In this document: piece after piece, positions 1 to 8,420 of the stretch | Numbering within the stretch: position 1 is the first letter of the stretch | Layout of the letters: the number at the start of each line of letters is the position of its first letter | Assembly: GCA_038248505.1 (NCBI GenBank) | Contig: JBBRXJ010000099.1 | Span: forward strand, 1 to 10,904 | DNA: 10,904 nucleotides | Direction: 5' to 3' | Origin: JBBRXJ01 sp038248505 | GTDB lineage: Bacteria; Bacteroidota; Bacteroidia; Bacteroidales; JBBRXJ01 | Translations under genes and position numbers: made by a program | Notes under the pieces: model-generated | What the model saw: the letters and a program-made list of their open reading frames with translations, nothing else | What the model was told of the DNA's origin: nothing | Databases searched by the model: none

Positions 1-2590
1 CCTCTTCTCCATTGTATGCTTTTAATAAATTAGTGTTATAGGGTGCAAGAATATTTGCTAATAAATCCATAGAGCATCCATCATCTTCTACGAGTAAAAT
101 GGTTTTGTCTTTAAAATCAATTTTTTTATCAGAAGTTGTGTTTGTATTTATTTTTTCATTTGATTTATTTTCAATATGTTTTAGTGGAATGTCAAAATAA
201 AAAATACTACCATTGGGCTGATTGTCTTTTACTCCAATAACGCCATTCATTAGTTCAACTAATTTGGTTGAAATGGTTAATCCTAATCCGGTACCCCCAT
301 ATTTGCGTGAATGGCCTTCATCGGCTTGTCTGAAACGTTCAAATATTATTTTTTTCTTTTCATTTGGTACACCAATACCGTTATCTTTTACAAAGAATTG
401 TATTTTGTTATGTTGTTGCTCATATCCAAATTCAATATATCCATTTTCAGTATACTTATAAGAATTGTTTATTAAGTTAAATAATATTTGTCTAATCCGA
501 TTTTCATCTGCTAATATATCAGCATCTTTGTTGCTAAGTGATAGATTCATTTTAAGCTTTACAGACTCACTTCTATGAAACGAGTTTTTATTTTGATAGA
601 TCGTGTAAATCTCCATTAATAATAAATTCAAATTAAATTCTTTATTCTCAATTTTAATTTGATTCGATTCGATTCGGGAAATATCAATAATATCATCAAT
701 GATTCCAAGTAAATGATGTCCGTTGCGATTTATGATAGAAATGTATTCCTCGCGTTTATTTTCATCGGTAGATTTATGTCGTAGTAGTTCACTAAAGCCA
801 ATAATGCCATTCATAGGGGTGCGAATTTCATGACTCATGTTGGCTAAAAATATTGTTTTTAATCTATCCGATTCTTGTGCTTTATCTCTTGATTGTATGA
901 GTTCTTCTTCTATTTGTTTTTGTGCTGTAATATCACGGGCTATGGCATATGTTTTTCCTAGTAATGTGTTTGGATGAGATTTCCAGGATAACCAACGATG
1001 CGTTCCATCTTTACATAAATATCTATTAGTGAAATTTAGAATGGTTTTTCCTTTTTGTAGATCTTCAAATACTATGCGCTTGGTTTCATCTACATCATCT
1101 AAATGTATGAAATTAAAGAATGGTTGTGATATTAATTCCTCTTTAGAATGGCCTAATGTTTTTGTAAAAGAAGGGTTTATTCTTAAAAAGTAACCATCAA
1201 GACTCGCTATACAAATCAAATCGGAGGATAGTTCAAAGAGATTTGCAAAATCTTGTTCGGCTTCAAGTTTATCTGTAATATCTTGTGCGGCGTATGTAAT
1301 ACCCTTTTGCGGTTCATTTTGATCAGAGTAAGTAAAACTCAATTGAATATCTACTACCCCTCCACTTTTCTGATGCCATTGCGTAACTATGCTTCCAGCT
1401 CCGTTTTCATGCAGTTGTTTTATTATTTTATTTTCAGCAAGCTCAAATTCAGCAATCGTTTTAAAAAGTATTATTGACGATTGATTTATTATTTCGGATG
1501 GTTGATAACCCGCTATTTGGCAAAAACGTTCATTAGCAAAAGTGAATACTCGGTCTTTGCTAACGGCAATACCTACCGGAGATGCTTTGAAAATACTGTT
1601 AAGATGCGATTTTTGCATCTCTAATTGTAAATTTGTTTCATGCACTTTCTCATTGCTCTCTCTTAATTCTTCATTTATACTTTCAAACTCTTCATTCGCT
1701 TCTTTCAAATTTTCTTCTAATCGTTTGCGTTGGGTAATATTCTCAAATGAAATACCCACCTGCTGGTTAGGGAGAGGAAAAGCTTTTACGGAATAAGCAT
1801 TGGTGATAATGCGTGTATCATGATATACAAGATCATTCAAATTCTGTGCTTGTTGATTTCGTATTACCTCTGCAAATATTTTAGGTACTCCATGCTCTCT
1901 GAGATTTGGAAAAATATCATCAATATATTTACCTATTAATTCATTTTCAGGTATTCCTGTTAATATATGCGTTGCAGCATTGGCAAAGTGCAATTTTAAA
2001 CTATGGTCGTCATCTTTTTTTTCAATTTGATAAACATATATTCCTAATTGTGTATTGTTTATTATGTCTGCCTTTTGTTTTAAATTTTCTTCTGTAATTT
2101 TTTTCTCGGTAATATTTTCAAAACAAGCGCAAACGTGATTATTAGGAAGGGGAAATGCTTTTACTGAAAATGCGCCTCCAATAACTCTATTATCGCCATA
2201 ATAGATGTCTTCTATTTCTGTGTATTTTCCGGTTCTTACTACATTGGCATATAACTCAGGTATTCCTTTTTCTCGTAAACCAGGAAAATTTTCGTCAATC
2301 GTTTTTCCAATTATGTCTTTTGATTTTACTCCTGTTAATTTTTCTGCTGCCGGATTGGCTTCTATCATTCGTAAGGTTTTATCATCATCTAATTTATCAA
2401 GATGATAGATATGCATGCCTAATTGAATGTTTTCAATAATACTTGATGATAATAGGAGTGCTTCAAATGTTTTTACATTATTATGACCAAGCTCAATATT
2501 CTCATGAATTTTCTTATTTTTGAGTTCAGAAAGAGCACTTTCAAGTTTATTTATTTTCTCTATTAATTCTTTTGTTGAGGTTTTATTCAT
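1..2590 (-). CDS. Multi-PAS hybrid sensor histidine kinase (C-terminus beyond window)
   Basis: Reading the minus strand from the ATG at 2590 gives 863 codons without a stop, and the gene continues past base 1. A short N-terminal coiled coil (about 1-35) is followed by two closely similar PAS modules (about 44-170 and 174-294), a charged coiled coil (about 288-332), and two further PAS domains (about 333-440 and 447-558). The kinase core follows: an H-box NMSHEIRTPMNG with the phospho-accepting His587, an N-box (ILFNLINNS, about 702-710), G1 DNGIG (736-740), the F-box region, and G2 GGTGLG (765-770). A receiver domain begins at about 829 (ILLVEDD); its phospho-accepting Asp lies outside the window. 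There is no membrane segment or signal peptide, so I infer a cytosolic sensor. The ligand is not visible. It is transcribed divergently from thiL. The class is certain; the specific signal and output are unknown. Confidence 0.95.
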   Translation of the reverse strand, partial: MNKTSTKELIEKINKLESALSELKNKKIHENIELGHNNVKTFEALLLSSSIIENIQLGMHIYHLDKLDDDKTLRMIEANPAAEKLTGVKSKDIIGKTIDENFPGLREKGIPELYANVVRTGKYTEIEDIYYGDNRVIGGAFSVKAFPLPNNHVCACFENITEKKITEENLKQKADIINNTQLGIYVYQIEKKDDDHSLKLHFANAATHILTGIPENELIGKYIDDIFPNLREHGVPKIFAEVIRNQQAQNLNDLVYHDTRIITNAYSVKAFPLPNQQVGISFENITQRKRLEENLKEANEEFESINEELRESNEKVHETNLQLEMQKSHLNSIFKASPVGIAVSKDRVFTFANERFCQIAGYQPSEIINQSSIILFKTIAEFELAENKIIKQLHENGAGSIVTQWHQKSGGVVDIQLSFTYSDQNEPQKGITYAAQDITDKLEAEQDFANLFELSSDLICIASLDGYFLRINPSFTKTLGHSKEELISQPFFNFIHLDDVDETKRIVFEDLQKGKTILNFTNRYLCKDGTHRWLSWKSHPNTLLGKTYAIARDITAQKQIEEELIQSRDKAQESDRLKTIFLANMSHEIRTPMNGIIGFSELLRHKSTDENKREEYISIINRNGHHLLGIIDDIIDISRIESNQIKIENKEFNLNLLLMEIYTIYQNKNSFHRSESVKLKMNLSLSNKDADILADENRIRQILFNLINNSYKYTENGYIEFGYEQQHNKIQFFVKDNGIGVPNEKKKIIFERFRQADEGHSRKYGGTGLGLTISTKLVELMNGVIGVKDNQPNGSIFYFDIPLKHIENKSNEKINTNTTSDKKIDFKDKTILLVEDDGCSMDLLANILAPYNTNLLKAYNGEE

Positions 2591-2664
2591 ATTAAGTGCT
2601 TTTTAATATAAATGTACGTTTTTGAAATAGGTTTTCAAAATTTATTATTATAAATGATTTAAAT
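2591..2664. promoter_or_regulatory. Divergent intergenic region with an 8-bp inverted repeat
   Basis: These 74 bases separate the starts of the histidine kinase gene (minus) and thiL (plus), so both promoters probably lie here or inside the neighbouring genes. An inverted repeat TTTTGAAA / TTTCAAAA (2620-2627 and 2633-2640, 5-base loop) sits in the middle and could be an operator. I see only near-matches to the Bacteroidota -7 box TAnnTTTG, such as TACGTTTT at 2615-2622. In such AT-rich DNA the repeat may be chance. Confidence 0.25.
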
Positions 2665-3702
2665 ATGACAAAATCAGACTATAAGCAATTATCTGATTTA
2701 GGAGAGTTTGGTTTAATAGACCACTTAACCTATTCTTTTCAAATTAAACATTCAAGTACTATTAAGGCAGTTGGTGATGATGCTGCGGTACTTGATTTTA
2801 AATCGAAGCAGATTGTTGTAACCACAGACCTGCTGGTTGAGGGGATACATTTTAATTTATCGTATGTTCCCTTAAAACATTTGGGATATAAAGCTGTTGC
2901 AGTTAATCTTTCGGATGTTTGTGCAATGAATGCAGAGCCTCTTCAAATTACCGTTAGTATTGCTGTAAGTAATCGTTTTACATTAGAAGCACTTGATGAC
3001 CTATACAGCGGCATTCATGCTGCATGCGAGCGTTATCAGATTGATTTGATAGGAGGCGATACTACTTCTTCAAAGCAAGGTTTATTAATTAGCATTACTG
3101 CAATTGGCGTTCTTAACGATGATACGAAACCAGTGTATCGGTCAGGTGCTCAGGAAAACGATTTAATATGTGTTTCGGGCGATTTGGGAGCGGCTTATAT
3201 GGGTTTGCAAATATTGGAGCGCGAGCGTCGTCTGTTCGAACAGGATGCAAGTTTTAAACCTTCGCTCGATCCTTATAGTTATATTATTGAACGTCAACTT
3301 AAACCTGAACCTCGCGCTGATATTGTTTCTCTATTAAAACATGAAAAAATAAATATTACTTCTATGATTGATATCTCTGATGGTTTGTCATCAGAATTAA
3401 TGCATATATGTAAGGCCTCTGATAAAGGATGTAAGATTTTTGAAGATAAAGTGCCTATTGCACAAGAAACAAAAGACGCGGCAAAAGATTTGAATATGAA
3501 TCCTATTATTGCAGCACTTAATGGGGGAGAGGATTATGAATTGCTTTTCACAACTCCTTTAAGTTCGTTTGAGGGTATTAACAAAATACCAGGTATTTCA
3601 ATTATTGGTCATATATCAGCGAGCGATAAAAACTTGCTGATGATTACTGCGAATGGTGAGTCAATAGAACTAAAGGCTCAGGGTTGGAATGCGCTTGAAT
3701 AA
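2665..3702 (+). CDS. thiL: Thiamine-monophosphate kinase ThiL
   Basis: ThiL phosphorylates thiamine monophosphate with ATP to give thiamine diphosphate, the active cofactor, in the cytosol. The protein is 345 residues, slightly longer than E. coli ThiL (about 325), and belongs to the PurM/AIR-synthase-like fold. The expected motifs are present in order: VGDDAAV (36-42), TTDLLVEGIHF (53-63), NLSDVCAMNAEP (81-92), GGDTTSS (130-136), the second-domain MIDISDGLSSEL (234-245) and GGEDYELLF (287-295). The Asp-rich motifs are those that bind Mg-ATP and the substrate phosphate in this family. The ATG at 2665 fits the family N-terminus (a short lead into LGEFGLIDHL). An ATG at 2654 is in another frame and meets a stop after one codon. 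No Shine-Dalgarno site is evident, as usual in Bacteroidota. The gene stands alone, and its stop is 19 bp from the convergent lpxA stop. Confidence 0.97.
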   Translation: MTKSDYKQLSDLGEFGLIDHLTYSFQIKHSSTIKAVGDDAAVLDFKSKQIVVTTDLLVEGIHFNLSYVPLKHLGYKAVAVNLSDVCAMNAEPLQITVSIAVSNRFTLEALDDLYSGIHAACERYQIDLIGGDTTSSKQGLLISITAIGVLNDDTKPVYRSGAQENDLICVSGDLGAAYMGLQILERERRLFEQDASFKPSLDPYSYIIERQLKPEPRADIVSLLKHEKINITSMIDISDGLSSELMHICKASDKGCKIFEDKVPIAQETKDAAKDLNMNPIIAALNGGEDYELLFTTPLSSFEGINKIPGISIIGHISASDKNLLMITANGESIELKAQGWNALE

Positions 3703-3723
3703 AAAGCGTGATTTAATTTTTTT
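3692..3723 (+). terminator. Weak terminator candidate after thiL
   Basis: CGCTT (3692-3696) and AAGCG (3704-3708) form a 5-bp stem around a 7-base loop that overlaps the thiL stop codon. It is followed by GATTTAATTTTTTT, with the T-run at 3717-3723. The stem is short and the T-run starts 8 bases after it, so this is a weak candidate. It would work only in the plus direction, because no T-run follows the hairpin on the minus strand. Confidence 0.3.
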
Positions 3724-4525
3724 ATATCCCTTCGTCTGAGAAATCTGTCGCTTGATATCCTCTCATGATACCACGTTTAGAGTTACGCACAAACATAAGT
3801 ATCTCATCTCGTTCCTTTGAGGCTGGTAACTCCGCTTCAATTAGCTCAAGTGCTTGTGCGAAATTCATGCTTTTCTGAAATAATATGCGATAGACATCTT
3901 GTATTTCGTTAATTTTTTCATTGCTAAAAGTACGTCTTCTCAAACCAATAGAATTTACACCGCAGTAAGATAATGGTTCTCGACCTGCTTTTACATAGGG
4001 TGGAATATCTTTTCGTACCAATGAACCACCACTAATCATTACGTGAGCACCTATATGTACAAATTGATGAACAGCAGTAAGTCCTCCAACAATTGCCCAA
4101 TCATCAATATCAACTTCTCCTGCTAAGGTAACATTGTTTACTAAAATACAATTATTACCAACGAAGCAATCATGCGCTACATGCACATAAGCCATGAGTA
4201 AACAGTTATCTCCTACTGATGTTTTTCCTTTTGCTGAGGTTCCTCTATTTATAGTAACAAACTCTCTAATGGTTGTATTGTCGCCAATTTCAGCAGTCGT
4301 TTTTTCTCCTTTGAATTTAAGATCTTGTGGAACAGCTCCAATAACAGCCCCTGGAAAAATTTTGCAATTTTTTCCAATGCGAGACCCTTCCATAATTACA
4401 GCGTTTGGCCCAATCCAAGTGCCTTCGCCAATCTTTACGTTTTTTGCAATGGTTGCAAAAGGTTCTATCACTACTTTGTCTGCTATCTCTGAGTCAGGAT
4501 GAATGTATGCTAAAGGCTGATTCAT
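3722..4525 (-). CDS. lpxA: Acyl-ACP--UDP-N-acetylglucosamine O-acyltransferase LpxA
   Basis: LpxA performs the first step of lipid A synthesis: it transfers a 3-hydroxyacyl chain from ACP to the 3-OH of UDP-GlcNAc in the cytosol. The 267-residue length matches the family (E. coli 262). Residues from about 8 to 185 are imperfect hexapeptide repeats of a left-handed beta-helix. The catalytic motif HVAHDC (115-120) supplies His118, which aligns with E. coli His125. EIGDNTTIREFVTINRGT (79-96), the HQF(x)nGAHVM segment and DIPPYVKA follow the family pattern, and the C-terminal helical domain starts near 190. The ATG at 4525 lies 7 bp after the lpxC-fabZ stop, so the two are almost certainly co-transcribed. 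It is the last gene of the minus-strand cluster. The chain length used cannot be read reliably from sequence alone. Confidence 0.97.
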   Translation of the reverse strand: MNQPLAYIHPDSEIADKVVIEPFATIAKNVKIGEGTWIGPNAVIMEGSRIGKNCKIFPGAVIGAVPQDLKFKGEKTTAEIGDNTTIREFVTINRGTSAKGKTSVGDNCLLMAYVHVAHDCFVGNNCILVNNVTLAGEVDIDDWAIVGGLTAVHQFVHIGAHVMISGGSLVRKDIPPYVKAGREPLSYCGVNSIGLRRRTFSNEKINEIQDVYRILFQKSMNFAQALELIEAELPASKERDEILMFVRNSKRGIMRGYQATDFSDEGI

Positions 4526-4532
4526 ATTATTT

Positions 4533-5924
4533 TTATTTAGCTTTTACTATTTGAGCCATCAATTCGGCTTCCATTACTATTTTATTACCAACAAAGGCAC
4601 TGCCTATCATATGGCAAATTCCTCTGCGCACTGGCGATGCTAATCTTAATTTGAAAATCAATGTGTCGCCTGGTACTACCTTGTCTCTGAACTTTACTTC
4701 CTGTATTTTCATGAAGTAGGTTAAATAATTCTCAGGATCAGGTACTGTATTTAAAATCAAGATGCCGCCAACCTGTGCCATTGCCTCAACTTGTAGTACA
4801 CCTGGCATAAGTGGCATATTGGGGAAATGACCTATAAAGAAACTTTCGTTCATGGTAACGTTTTTTAATCCTACAATGGATTCGTGATCCATCTCTAAGA
4901 TTTTGTCAACCAATAAAAATGGATTTCTGTGTGGTAGTAATTTTTTTATTTGATTGATATCAAGCAAAGGCTTTTTATCAGGATTGTAATGTGGTGGTGT
5001 AGTTGTTAACATTTCCTTCTTAATGGCTTTACGCACCATCTTTGCAAATTCAGTGTTTGCATGATGACCTGGGCGTCGCGCGAAAATTTTTGCCTTTAAA
5101 GGCATTCCAGCTAATGCAATATCTCCAATTATATCTAATAATTTATGGCGTGCGGGTTCATTATTAAACTGTAAGCTTGGATTGCATAATATATTGCCTT
5201 TGCGGATTTCAATACGTGGTTGTTTAAAGATATCCGCCATCTTATCTAAGTCATCTTGTGCTACATCTTGATCAACCAAAATAATTGCATTTGATAGATC
5301 GCCTCCTTTAATGAGGTTGTTTTTAAGTAGCTTTTCTAGTTCATTGAAAAAGACAAAGGTTCGGCAATTGGATATATTGTCTTTGAATTGACTTAAATCA
5401 GTAATTTCGGCAAATTGATTCTTTAATAAATCGGATTCATAATCAATAAGAACAGAAATGCTCAAATGATCATCAGGATAAGCTACAAGCTCTATACCGT
5501 GTTCATCATCTCTGTATTCAATTTTTTCTCTTAGAGTGTAGTATTTTCGCTCAGCCTCTTGCTCTACAATCCCTGCCTGAAGAAGAGCTTCCGTTAGGAA
5601 TCGTGCACTGCCATCCATAATTGGAATTTCAGGAGCATTTATTTCTATTAAAGCATTGTCAATGCCTAATCCAGATAATGCAGACAAAACGTGTTCTATG
5701 GTGAATACTTTTACTCCATTTTCTTCAATAGTTGTACCTCGGCTTGTATCAACAACATTTTCAGCAAGAGCGTTAATAATGGGCTTGTTTTCTAAATCAA
5801 TGCGTTGAAATTTATATCCATGATTTTCAGGAGCTGGTTTAAATTCTAAAACTACATCTAATCCCGTGTGTAATCCTTTTCCTTTGATGGTGGCTGATTT
5901 TGCAATTGTTCTCTGTCTTTCCAT
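4533..5924 (-). CDS. lpxC-fabZ: Bifunctional UDP-3-O-acyl-N-acetylglucosamine deacetylase / 3-hydroxyacyl-ACP dehydratase (LpxC-FabZ fusion)
   Basis: This is one 463-residue chain with two enzymes. The LpxC part (about 1-305) is the zinc deacetylase that makes the committed step of lipid A synthesis. Its zinc ligands are recognisable as His78 in TIEHVLSAL, and His260 and Asp264 in RHKLLDIIGD, with the general base Glu77 and a GHHAN motif at 286-290. The FabZ part (about 318-463) is a hotdog-fold dehydratase of fatty-acid elongation, with LLPHRNPFLLVD (329-340) and the active-site stretch GHFPNMPLMPGVLQVEAMAQ (365-384) containing His366 and Glu380. A linker of about 15 residues joins them. This fusion is a known Bacteroidota trait, and it couples two users of 3-hydroxyacyl-ACP. 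The gene follows lpxD after 111 bp and precedes lpxA by 7 bp. Both active sites look intact. Confidence 0.98.
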   Translation of the reverse strand: MERQRTIAKSATIKGKGLHTGLDVVLEFKPAPENHGYKFQRIDLENKPIINALAENVVDTSRGTTIEENGVKVFTIEHVLSALSGLGIDNALIEINAPEIPIMDGSARFLTEALLQAGIVEQEAERKYYTLREKIEYRDDEHGIELVAYPDDHLSISVLIDYESDLLKNQFAEITDLSQFKDNISNCRTFVFFNELEKLLKNNLIKGGDLSNAIILVDQDVAQDDLDKMADIFKQPRIEIRKGNILCNPSLQFNNEPARHKLLDIIGDIALAGMPLKAKIFARRPGHHANTEFAKMVRKAIKKEMLTTTPPHYNPDKKPLLDINQIKKLLPHRNPFLLVDKILEMDHESIVGLKNVTMNESFFIGHFPNMPLMPGVLQVEAMAQVGGILILNTVPDPENYLTYFMKIQEVKFRDKVVPGDTLIFKLRLASPVRRGICHMIGSAFVGNKIVMEAELMAQIVKAK

Positions 5925-5963
5925 GCGAATTCCTTAAAATATTCTTCTTTTTTGAGTTTTGTG

Positions 5964-5971
5964 CAAATATA
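5964..5971 (-). promoter_or_regulatory. Possible Bacteroidota -7 box before lpxC-fabZ
   Basis: The minus strand reads TATATTTG here, an exact match to the Bacteroidota sigma -7 consensus TAnnTTTG, about 40 bp before the lpxC-fabZ start. It lies in the longest gap (111 bp) inside the lpx cluster. I see no TTG at the expected 19-21 bp upstream, so it is a half match and could be chance in AT-rich DNA. If real, lpxC-fabZ-lpxA would have its own promoter. Confidence 0.3.
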
Positions 5972-6035
5972 TAAAATTAACAACTAAAAATGATTGGTGT
6001 TATGTATTTTGTTTATTTACAGTTGTTTGTATTCT

Positions 6036-7073
6036 CTATTTTGATTTTAATTCTTTTAATTCTTTTTCTAGATATTCAAGTCGGTTGAGAAGTTCAGGTA
6101 ATCGTTTAAATACAACATAGGATCGGTTGTAAGGTTTTATCTCAAATGCAGGTGAACCTTGAAGTATTACTCCAGGCTCATCAATAGTACGACCAACTCC
6201 TGATTGACCTGCAATTTTTACTCCATTAGCTATGCTAATATGTCCTATTATTCCTGCTTGTCCTCCAATCATAATTTCGCTTCCAAGCTTTGCTGAACCT
6301 GCAATGCCACATTGAGCAGCAATTACCGTATTTTCTCCAATTTCAACATTATGTGCTATGTGTATGAGATTGTCTAATTTAGCTCCTTTTTTTATGAGGG
6401 TTGAACCAATGGTTGCCCTGTCAATAGAACAATTTGAACCAATCTCTACATGATCTTCTATTATAACATTGCCTACTTGTGGTACTTTTTGATAGTTATT
6501 ATCACTATTAGGAGCAAATCCAAAACCATCAGCACCAATTACATTACCTGCATGAATAGTACAATGACTACCAATAACACATTGGTGATATACAGTGACA
6601 TTCGGATGTAGTAAGGTTCTTTCTCCAATTTGTACATTATTGCCAATAAAAGTGCCGGGGAAAATATAGGCGAAATCTCCAATTTTTGCCTGAGCACCAA
6701 TAAATACATTGGGTCCAATATAAATGTCTTTTCCTAGTGTGGCACTAGGGTCAATTATAGCACTCGGATGTATTCCTGTTGGTTTTTTTTGCGAATTTTG
6801 GTATAGTTCAAGCAAGGATGCAAAAGCTTTGTATGCATCATCAACCTTTATTAAGGTGGCTAATATCGTTGATTCTGGGATGAAACTTTTATTAATAATA
6901 ACAACCGATGCTTGAGTGGTATAAATGAACTTTTCGTACATTGGATTTGCAAGAAATGTAAGGGTTCCAGCTGTTCCATTCTCAATTTTTGAGATGTCTG
7001 TAACTTCAACTTCTGGATTTCCTACAATCTCACCCTTTAAATAGGCAGCTAAGACTTTTGCCGTGTACTTCAT
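6036..7073 (-). CDS. lpxD: UDP-3-O-(3-hydroxyacyl)glucosamine N-acyltransferase LpxD
   Basis: LpxD adds the second 3-hydroxyacyl chain, from ACP to the 2-amino group of the LpxC product, in the cytosol. The 345 residues match the family length (E. coli 341). An N-terminal uridine-binding domain (about 1-98, with GTLTFLANPMYEKF at 36-49) is followed by a left-handed beta-helix of hexapeptide repeats (about 100-300) and a C-terminal helix rich in Leu, Glu and Lys (about 320-345). The motif HIAHNVEIG (238-246) carries His241, which aligns with the E. coli catalytic His239. GADGFGFAP (180-188) is the usual family segment. It starts 50 bp after the HD-phosphohydrolase gene and precedes lpxC-fabZ, the conserved order in Bacteroidota. 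The start ATG at 7073 fits the domain edge. Confidence 0.97.
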   Translation of the reverse strand: MKYTAKVLAAYLKGEIVGNPEVEVTDISKIENGTAGTLTFLANPMYEKFIYTTQASVVIINKSFIPESTILATLIKVDDAYKAFASLLELYQNSQKKPTGIHPSAIIDPSATLGKDIYIGPNVFIGAQAKIGDFAYIFPGTFIGNNVQIGERTLLHPNVTVYHQCVIGSHCTIHAGNVIGADGFGFAPNSDNNYQKVPQVGNVIIEDHVEIGSNCSIDRATIGSTLIKKGAKLDNLIHIAHNVEIGENTVIAAQCGIAGSAKLGSEIMIGGQAGIIGHISIANGVKIAGQSGVGRTIDEPGVILQGSPAFEIKPYNRSYVVFKRLPELLNRLEYLEKELKELKSK

Positions 7074-7090
7074 TTATTTTGATTTTGTCG

Positions 7091-7098
7091 CAAAAATA
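7091..7098 (-). promoter_or_regulatory. Possible -7 box before lpxD
   Basis: The minus strand reads TATTTTTG, a match to TAnnTTTG, 17 bp before the lpxD start and inside the 50-bp gap after the HD gene. No TTG element is seen at the expected distance upstream. This is a low-confidence motif match only. Confidence 0.18.
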
Positions 7099-7123
7099 AC
7101 ATTATTTTAACATCATCTGCTAA

Positions 7124-8365
7124 TTATTTCAGTTGCTTTGGATAACAAAGAAAATGCTTACGAACTACCTTTGACATTATATTGATATCTAATATATCTG
7201 AAACCTCTGTTATATCAACAACTTTCCCGCTTTTAGAAAGAATTTCTATTTTCTCATCATTTTTACTATATGTATTGTTGCTTACCGTACCGTTAAAGAT
7301 GTAATAATTTGATTCTTTTATACTTATCCCTTTAATTTTTGCCCAACGGGAACGAAGTTCTTCTAATCGCTCATTTGAAAAAGGGATGTCTTGTAATTCC
7401 GTTTTGGGTAGATGTCTGTTTACGAAGCTATTACAAAGATCAGAGAGGATGGTGTCTGAGTTTTTTGACCATACTTTTATTGAGGTGAGAATGTCATTAT
7501 CATCAAGAGAGGTAAAGTTCTCTATAACTTGCTCTAATTCTTCTTTATTAGCATTGTTAAGATAATCTTCATTAATCATATTATTTAAGAAGAATTCAAG
7601 GGAGGGGCTGGCAAATAATTTAGCACCCTTTTCTGTTATTTCTTTTGCCCTAAGAAGGATTTTGATTAGAAGATTCTCAGTAGCAATAACGGTTTTATGT
7701 AAATAAACTTGCCAATACATTAATCGCCGGGCTAAAATGAATTTCTCAATAGAGTAAATCCCTTTTTCTTCAACAACTAATTTGCCATTACTAATGTTTA
7801 ACATGCTAATAATGCGCTCTGAGCCAATTACACCTTCGCTTACGCCTGTAAAGAAACTATCGCGTTTCAAATAGTCCATTCGGTCCATATCTAATTGACT
7901 TGAAACCAACTCATGAAGATAACTTTTAGGATATTCATTGTTAAAGATTTCGATGGCGAGCTTTAATTTATTATCAAATTGTTTGTTGAGATCGTTCATG
8001 AGTAAAAACGACATCTTTTCGTGCGATAAGTTCTCAATAATTGTATTTTCAAGCGAGTGCGAAAAGGGTCCATGTCCAATATCATGTAGTAAAATCGCTA
8101 TCATTGCTGCTTCTTCTTCTTCAAGACTTATCTCATGTCCTTTGGTACGTAGTGTTTTAATTGCTGAATCCATTAAATACATTGTTCCTAATGCATGCTG
8201 AAAGCGAGTATGATTAGCAGCAGGATAAACAAAATTGGTTAAGCCTAATTGTCTAATTCTACGTAATCGTTGAAAATACGGATGTTCTATAAGATCGTAT
8301 ATCAGGTCGGAATGGATATGTATAAATCCATAAACGGGATCATTGATGATTTTTCTTTTGTTCAT
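7124..8365 (-). CDS. HD-domain phosphohydrolase (COG1078-like, dNTPase/SAMHD1-related)
   Basis: This is a cytosolic metal-dependent phosphohydrolase of 413 residues. The HD signature is complete: NDPVYGFIHI near the start, FQRLRRIRQLGLTNFVYP (about 31-48), RFQHALGTMYL with His57, LLHDIGHGPFSH with His94-Asp95, and QLDMDRMDYLKRDS (about 157-170) with the last metal-binding Asp. This arrangement matches the COG1078 group, related to dGTPases and SAMHD1. Its substrate in Bacteroidota is not established, and I do not assign one. The C-terminal third has no motif I recognise. I prefer the ATG at 8365. An in-frame GTG at 8371 would add two residues, and an ATG at 8373 is out of frame and stops after two codons. 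It sits between kdsB (55 bp) and lpxD (50 bp), a neighbourhood conserved in this phylum as far as I recall. Confidence 0.93.
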   Translation of the reverse strand: MNKRKIINDPVYGFIHIHSDLIYDLIEHPYFQRLRRIRQLGLTNFVYPAANHTRFQHALGTMYLMDSAIKTLRTKGHEISLEEEEAAMIAILLHDIGHGPFSHSLENTIIENLSHEKMSFLLMNDLNKQFDNKLKLAIEIFNNEYPKSYLHELVSSQLDMDRMDYLKRDSFFTGVSEGVIGSERIISMLNISNGKLVVEEKGIYSIEKFILARRLMYWQVYLHKTVIATENLLIKILLRAKEITEKGAKLFASPSLEFFLNNMINEDYLNNANKEELEQVIENFTSLDDNDILTSIKVWSKNSDTILSDLCNSFVNRHLPKTELQDIPFSNERLEELRSRWAKIKGISIKESNYYIFNGTVSNNTYSKNDEKIEILSKSGKVVDITEVSDILDINIMSKVVRKHFLCYPKQLK

Positions 8366-8420
8366 TAGCACATAAAAATAGTTTTTGAGTATCCTTTAAA
8401 ATTTGATATATTAAAGGTAA

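Noticed and set aside
1..2590. Several plus-strand open stretches of 60-85 codons inside the histidine kinase gene (for example 222-461, 1253-1477, 1542-1796)
   Set aside because: They lie antisense to a continuous, motif-rich kinase frame and their peptides show no recognisable domain. They are chance openings.
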